Shown: in pieces, positions 16,115 to 20,470 of the stretch
How the letters are laid out: every line of letters starts with the position of its first letter
Numbering within the stretch: position 1 is the stretch's first letter
IMG/VR virus record: IMGVR_UViG_3300029813_000553
Coordinates: 1-20,470 of that record
From: a virus
DNA: 20,470 nt
Strand: one strand, 5' to 3'
The notes under the pieces: model-generated
Seen by the model: only the letters and a program-made list of their open reading frames with translations
Told to the model about the DNA's origin: nothing
The model's database searches: none
Made by a program: the position numbers and the translations under genes

Positions 16115-17166
16115 TGTCAACTCCGGAAGGACAATTCAACAGAAATATCAAAACATTAACTAATTTTCTTATGCAAAAACAACTCCTTGGCCAACGAATG
16201 GGAGGCTATGGACAACTCGAGACCCAGAGGCATGAAAATATGATGACGAGAATGAAGGCAGCCTTCACCGATCAGCTTTCTCGAGATCCAGTGATGCAAC
16301 GCCATAGGGCTCTTGTTTTTAAAGCACAAAAAGAAGGAAAAGATGTGGCTTCCCTGGTAGAGGCTATGAAAAAAGATGCCATGAAGATTGCTGAGGTAGC
16401 CTTTACTACCGCGACTCAGAAGCCCTGGACGAAAGAGACTGCTCAGTCTGCTACTCTTTTAACTGAAAGCGGAGTCATGGATATGGTAGGTCAGGCTGCT
16501 GTGGGGACGAGACAGAAAGAACAAATTCAGAAAGTGGCTATACCTGGATTGGCTATAAGAGGTGCTGAGGCCATGACTGATGCTGAGAGAGTAAGGCTCA
16601 AGGGAGAAGAGTTGGAGCTTCAGCGAAAGAAGCTAAAACAAAAACCGGCTGAGGAACAGAATAAAGAGATGAGAGCTATTGTCAAGGATACGATAAATTT
16701 CTTGGAGGCTGAAGGAGTTAAGGGTAAAGATATTAACGAGCAGATGAAGGCTCTTTTTGGATCAGGCAAAGTTCCTGATCCTCTCTCTCCAAAGAACAGA
16801 GGCCAGGCCTTTACTTGGCTTATGGAGATTTGGATTAATCTTGCAAAAGGAAAAGCTCTTACTGCTAATGAAGAGAAATTTCTTATAAACGTAAGGAATA
16901 CCAGAGCCATTGAACCGGAGGCTGGTATAACTGGAATAACTGGTGTTGGTGAAGAGGTTGCTCCAACTGGCATTGACAGAGGAGGATTAATTTCTCCTAA
17001 GACAGGACTTACTCCTGGACAGGAAACAGGTGTTACTGAAGCTGGTGATCAAGTTATAAATCAAAGGCTTCTTGAGATGATGACCCAGATGTATATGGAG
17101 GAAGGAAAACTTGATGAAGCGACAGCTCGACAGATGGCTCAAAAACTTATAGGTCAACTTAGATAA
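16114..17166 (+). CDS. Helical internal virion (ejection) protein candidate
   Basis: This 350-residue protein is almost wholly helical and polar, with many Gln, Lys, Glu and Met and no membrane segment or signal peptide. Segments such as K-K-D-A-M-K-I-A-E-V-A and E-E-L-E-L-Q-R-K-K-L-K-Q suggest coiled coil at about 150-190, a globular helical part at 190-260 (Q-A-F-T-W-L-M-E-I-W), a Gly/Thr/Pro linker at 270-310 and a C-terminal helix pair. Size and composition suit a podovirus internal core or ejection protein. It overlaps both neighbours by single bases (TAATG at either end), so all three should be made in step. Confidence 0.6.
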   Translation: MSTPEGQFNRNIKTLTNFLMQKQLLGQRMGGYGQLETQRHENMMTRMKAAFTDQLSRDPVMQRHRALVFKAQKEGKDVASLVEAMKKDAMKIAEVAFTTATQKPWTKETAQSATLLTESGVMDMVGQAAVGTRQKEQIQKVAIPGLAIRGAEAMTDAERVRLKGEELELQRKKLKQKPAEEQNKEMRAIVKDTINFLEAEGVKGKDINEQMKALFGSGKVPDPLSPKNRGQAFTWLMEIWINLAKGKALTANEEKFLINVRNTRAIEPEAGITGITGVGEEVAPTGIDRGGLISPKTGLTPGQETGVTEAGDQVINQRLLEMMTQMYMEEGKLDEATARQMAQKLIGQLR

Positions 17167-20100
17167 TGGCAATAGAAGAACCCTGGAAAGGCGCACCTTA
17201 TTTAAAGAAGAGGCTTGATGCGCCTGGTCAGCTTCCAGAAGAACCTCTTGGTATGGAGGATATGCTTAGAGGTTTGATTCGTCAGGATCTCGGTTTATCT
17301 CAAAACATTCCAACCAACCTTAGGAATCTTGTTCAACAGGATCTCCGTCAACAAGGTTATGAAATAGTGGGTGAGCTTCCAACAAAAAAAGATTTAGCAG
17401 AAAGGGAAGTTGAGAGATCCAGGAGGCTTGCTGAAGCTCAAAAGGGAGTCGGTGAATATATAGAAGAACCTAGTTTCTGGCAGAATTTAAAAGATGTTTC
17501 TATAAAAGTAGCAAAGGGTGAAGTGGATCCTTTTGGTCTTGTGGTTCAAGGCCTTGTCAGGGGAATGTCTTTTGGGAATATAGATCCTCACACGATAATT
17601 GAGAAGATTTCAGGCAAGAAGGGGTTTGCTGAAGCTGCCAGGAATATTGACAGAGAATTAGTCCCAGAAGAAATTCAAAGATTAGTAACTACTCCAAGTG
17701 AAATTGCCGGAATGCTTGTGCCTCTGAGCTTATTATTTAGTGGTGCTGCCCTACCAGCAGTAACTATGACGAAAATTCCTTTTCTGCAAGCAGTGGCTCA
17801 GGGTACAATGGTTGGTATAGCCACAGGATTGTTAAGGAAGCCTGAGAGGGAAAGTGCTTTAAATAGGCTTAAGCAGGTCCCGGGTGATGTTTTATTTTTT
17901 GGTGCGCTCAGTGGTGCGATTGTAACTGTCCAACAGATGGCTAGAATAGCCAATTATAATAGGGCAGCCAAGGTTTATAAAAAAGTAAACTGGGAAGCTC
18001 CTCAAGTTCCTCCGGATGGCAAATCTTTTACTGCTAAACAGATGAGGGATCTCTTCAATAAAATGGACAGGAACGCATCTGGAGCAGGAATAAAATTAAC
18101 AGCAGAAGAAGCAGAGATATTAGAAACTATGAAGGAAACAGGGGGATGGAAGAATGCGGTTAGAAGTGGATGGATAAAACCCAGGGCAGAATGGATCACT
18201 ACAGGTGAACCAGGCTTTATGCCAAGAGCTCCTAAAATGAAGGATATTTTCAGAGACCCCTCAAAGATTCCTTTCGTTGAGAGACCTCCGGTAGGAGTTC
18301 CTCCAGAGGAAGTTCCGGTTAGGCCTGAGTCTCCACCTACAGAAGTTCGGCCAGCAGCAGCAATTCCTCCGGCAGAAGCCCCATTAGCCAGGCGACCATT
18401 TGAAGCACCACCACCTCCAGAAGTACCCCCTCCACGCCCCACAGCGCCTCTTCCTCCTACAGAAGCACCCCCACCTAGACCAGGAGTTCCACCTGAGCCT
18501 GTACCTGTGCGTCCCGAAGCTGTACCGGCTAAAGTTCCCCCTCCAGCAATTAACATTAGACCAACGGCTGAGGGGGGATGGGTAGTTGATCTTCCTCAGC
18601 CTCCAATAGCTGCGCCTCCTGGATGGATAAGACCAGGGCCTACAATACCGTGGAGGCCGGTTGAGCCAGAGCTTCTTCCTCCGCATGTAAAGCCACCTAA
18701 AGTTATAAAACCTAGAAAGAAGCCTGTCTTCAAAAATCCTTTTTATGAATCAATAAATCAACTAGGGGGAGTAAAACCAAACCCTGATTATCCTTATGCC
18801 GAATTAAAGCAAATCTTTCCTCCAGGATTGATCAGGAAAGATGGGATGCCTATGGATACCCTTGCTCAAGCTATGGCTCATGAGTTCCCAACACTAGAGG
18901 AGGGAGACGTAAAGCTATGGGAGATGGCAGATAACATTAGAAGGGGGACAGCAACTTTCAGAGATGAACGTACCGGAGACGAGCACCTTCCACCCAGGGA
19001 AGAAGTTGAGGCTCAATACCAAGAATTCATGGATCGTAAGCCTGCCGAGATGACGAAGGCAGATTTTAATAGTCAAATAAAAGTTGCTATCAAGGATCTC
19101 AAAACAGGAAATGTTCATAAAGGTAAACCGGAAGAAATTATTCATGCTGATATGTTCACCAGGATACAGAACAAAGGTGTAAAAACTGAAGATATGGAAG
19201 CAGGATTTGTCCTGCCTGGCACTGGACAATTTATTTTCAGCTACGGCTTGAAACCGACTGCGGAAGGAAAGCCTACTCCTGGACCAAAGTATGATCGAGA
19301 AACCTTTCATCGTGAGCTCGTTAAAAAGGCATTGGATAAAGGCGAGCATGTTTCTCCTGAAGTTTTAGCACAACACAAAGTAGACTATCCTGAGCTTTTT
19401 AAAAAGCCGGTTACATTTGAGCCTGGAGATACAGTTGAGTTTGATACTATTACTGGGATAAGAACTGGTGAGATAATAGGCATAAACAAAAAAGAAGGGC
19501 TTGCCAGCATAAGGGATGAACAAGGTATTGCGACTTCCAGGGATCTTGCGGATTTAAGGAAACCAGAGATAGCTCCGGAAGCTGTGCCTAAAGAAGCTCC
19601 GCGAGTAGCTGAAGAATTAGAAAAAGAACCGATTGAAAAAGCTTACCAAAGAGATATTATACCTGTTTATGAAGGGAAAAAAGCGATGGGAGATGTTATT
19701 GCAAATGAGGTTTTTGGGAACTTGGAAGATTTAGAAAAAATTATTCCCAGAGAATTAAAGAAAGCAAAAAACGCTGGTTTAGAAACAATCGTTCATAGAG
19801 AAGATATGGGCGGAGTTATAGGAAATCAAACAACTTTTCTTGTTTATGATTGGGATAAAATAAATAAAATTCTTGATAAATATGAATTGGATATTTCTCC
19901 AGATGTTTTTATGAGAGATTCTATTATAAGAGGTTTTGAACCAGCTACACCACTTAAAAAAGCTGTTGATGAAGCATATAAAATTGCTCCAGAGAGAATA
20001 CCAAGGGTAGCTGAAGCAAAGCCTCCAGTTGTGGCCAAGGAGCCTACCCTCACTGAGATTGAAAAAGTATTTGAAGAGATGGCTATTCCCAGGATTAAGA

Positions 20101-20470
20101 GAGGAGTGCTGGCAGATCAGATAATCAGGAATTATAAACCTGAGAAGGGTCCTTTGAAGACCTACATAAAATCTATCCTTCCAAAAATAACTGAAGAGGG
20201 TGAGCTCAGGGTAAAGCCTACGTTGAAAAGAAAAAGGGCAGAGCGCTTGACTGCGGAAATGGAAGAAGTTGTTCCAGGAAGAGCAGAGAGGCCGGAGGAT
20301 ATATTTGAGAGAGCAGAGGAGGAAGCCAGGGTTCAGAAGATATTTAAGCAGTCAGCCAAGACCGACAGGGAACGCGATATTCTGGACAGGAAGATACTCA
20401 GGGGTCAGAGCTATGATGACATAGGGAAAGCTCATGGAATAACACGTCAAAGAGCAGAGCAGATATTCAA
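17166..20470 (+). CDS. Giant multidomain virion/polyvalent protein with sigma-70-like C-terminal module (partial)
   Basis: The frame is open for 1,101 codons from ATG 17166 to the window edge. Features in order: helical N-terminus (about 55-95); hydrophobic helices at 180-200, 207-223 and 242-256; a proline-rich linker at about 374-520; a helical region with G-L-I-R-K-D-G-M-P-M-D-T near 560, a motif I associate with large polyvalent phage proteins; a KOW/SH3-like barrel at 751-795 (P-G-D-T-V-E-F ... G-E-I-I-G-I); an AT-rich stretch coding for 820-940; a sigma region 2-like segment at 985-1015 (N-Y-K-P-E-K-G-P-L-K-T-Y-I); and a region 4-like segment at 1050-1101 (R-E-R-D-I-L, then D-D-I-G-K-A-H-G-I-T-R-Q-R-A-E-Q-I). 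Gene position suggests a protein ejected with the DNA. The sigma reading is by eye; the domain may continue past the edge. Confidence 0.75.
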   Translation, partial: MAIEEPWKGAPYLKKRLDAPGQLPEEPLGMEDMLRGLIRQDLGLSQNIPTNLRNLVQQDLRQQGYEIVGELPTKKDLAEREVERSRRLAEAQKGVGEYIEEPSFWQNLKDVSIKVAKGEVDPFGLVVQGLVRGMSFGNIDPHTIIEKISGKKGFAEAARNIDRELVPEEIQRLVTTPSEIAGMLVPLSLLFSGAALPAVTMTKIPFLQAVAQGTMVGIATGLLRKPERESALNRLKQVPGDVLFFGALSGAIVTVQQMARIANYNRAAKVYKKVNWEAPQVPPDGKSFTAKQMRDLFNKMDRNASGAGIKLTAEEAEILETMKETGGWKNAVRSGWIKPRAEWITTGEPGFMPRAPKMKDIFRDPSKIPFVERPPVGVPPEEVPVRPESPPTEVRPAAAIPPAEAPLARRPFEAPPPPEVPPPRPTAPLPPTEAPPPRPGVPPEPVPVRPEAVPAKVPPPAINIRPTAEGGWVVDLPQPPIAAPPGWIRPGPTIPWRPVEPELLPPHVKPPKVIKPRKKPVFKNPFYESINQLGGVKPNPDYPYAELKQIFPPGLIRKDGMPMDTLAQAMAHEFPTLEEGDVKLWEMADNIRRGTATFRDERTGDEHLPPREEVEAQYQEFMDRKPAEMTKADFNSQIKVAIKDLKTGNVHKGKPEEIIHADMFTRIQNKGVKTEDMEAGFVLPGTGQFIFSYGLKPTAEGKPTPGPKYDRETFHRELVKKALDKGEHVSPEVLAQHKVDYPELFKKPVTFEPGDTVEFDTITGIRTGEIIGINKKEGLASIRDEQGIATSRDLADLRKPEIAPEAVPKEAPRVAEELEKEPIEKAYQRDIIPVYEGKKAMGDVIANEVFGNLEDLEKIIPRELKKAKNAGLETIVHREDMGGVIGNQTTFLVYDWDKINKILDKYELDISPDVFMRDSIIRGFEPATPLKKAVDEAYKIAPERIPRVAEAKPPVVAKEPTLTEIEKVFEEMAIPRIKRGVLADQIIRNYKPEKGPLKTYIKSILPKITEEGELRVKPTLKRKRAERLTAEMEEVVPGRAERPEDIFERAEEEARVQKIFKQSAKTDRERDILDRKILRGQSYDDIGKAHGITRQRAEQIF

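Noticed and set aside
18002-18556. Gly/Ser/Thr-rich open frame on the minus strand opposite the giant gene
   Set aside because: It is the mirror of the proline-rich coding stretch (CCN codons read backward give GGN) and has no ribosome binding site.
17166-20470. Giant gene as a tape measure protein
   Set aside because: No tail tube, chaperone or baseplate genes accompany it, the rest of the region is podovirus-like, and the domain mix does not fit a tape measure.
1-20470. tRNA genes, CRISPR arrays or insertion sequence ends
   Set aside because: No cloverleaf, spaced direct repeats or transposase-like coding was found on either strand by eye.

Overview
The window is a contiguous piece of the late (virion) region of a tailed bacteriophage or prophage. 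Every credible gene is on the + strand. The genes are packed tightly, with ATGA or TAATG overlaps at several junctions and strong AGGAGG-type ribosome binding sites elsewhere. The order portal, scaffold, major capsid protein, head-tail adaptor, tail nozzle/hub, fibre and then a block of small hydrophobic or helical proteins followed by a giant protein is that of a short-tailed (podovirus-like) phage. I see no tape measure, tail tube, sheath or baseplate genes. The host cannot be read from the sequence; the bacterial Shine-Dalgarno sites imply a bacterial host. There are no tRNAs, integrase, terminase, lysis cassette or DNA replication genes here.

Layout: (1) 1-5555, capsid module: the end of an upstream gene, a P22-like portal, an HTH-HNH homing endonuclease, scaffold, major capsid protein, and a small beta protein (decoration candidate). 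(2) 5556-5681: a non-coding gap holding two hairpins, read as tandem terminators or a processing site. (3) 5682-8476: accessory structural genes, namely a parallel beta-helix protein with a side-chain ladder, a 46-residue zinc ribbon, two unknown small proteins, a carbohydrate-binding-like beta-sandwich and a small beta-barrel protein. (4) 8487-10308: the head-tail adaptor gene bracketed by two more HTH-HNH endonuclease genes. (5) 10305-14483: the tail nozzle/hub protein, carrying an apparent jelly-roll insertion, and a fibre-like protein. (6) 14484-20470: a membrane-anchored coiled-coil protein, four small or medium proteins probably ejected with the DNA, and a protein of more than 1,100 residues that runs off the window.

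The most unusual element is that giant protein. It has membrane-seeking helices, a proline-rich linker of about 150 residues, a KOW/SH3-like barrel, an AT-rich patch that looks like an inserted domain, and at the extreme end of the window a stretch resembling sigma-70 region 2 followed by a good sigma region 4 helix-turn-helix. Its position suggests a virion protein delivered into the cell with the DNA, so it may carry a sigma-like transcription module into the host. The second notable feature is three paralogous freestanding HTH-HNH endonuclease genes, fitted at structural gene boundaries so precisely that start and stop codons overlap and one of them supplies the next gene's ribosome binding site.

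All functional calls rest on reading the sequence and on recalled family features; no database search was run.
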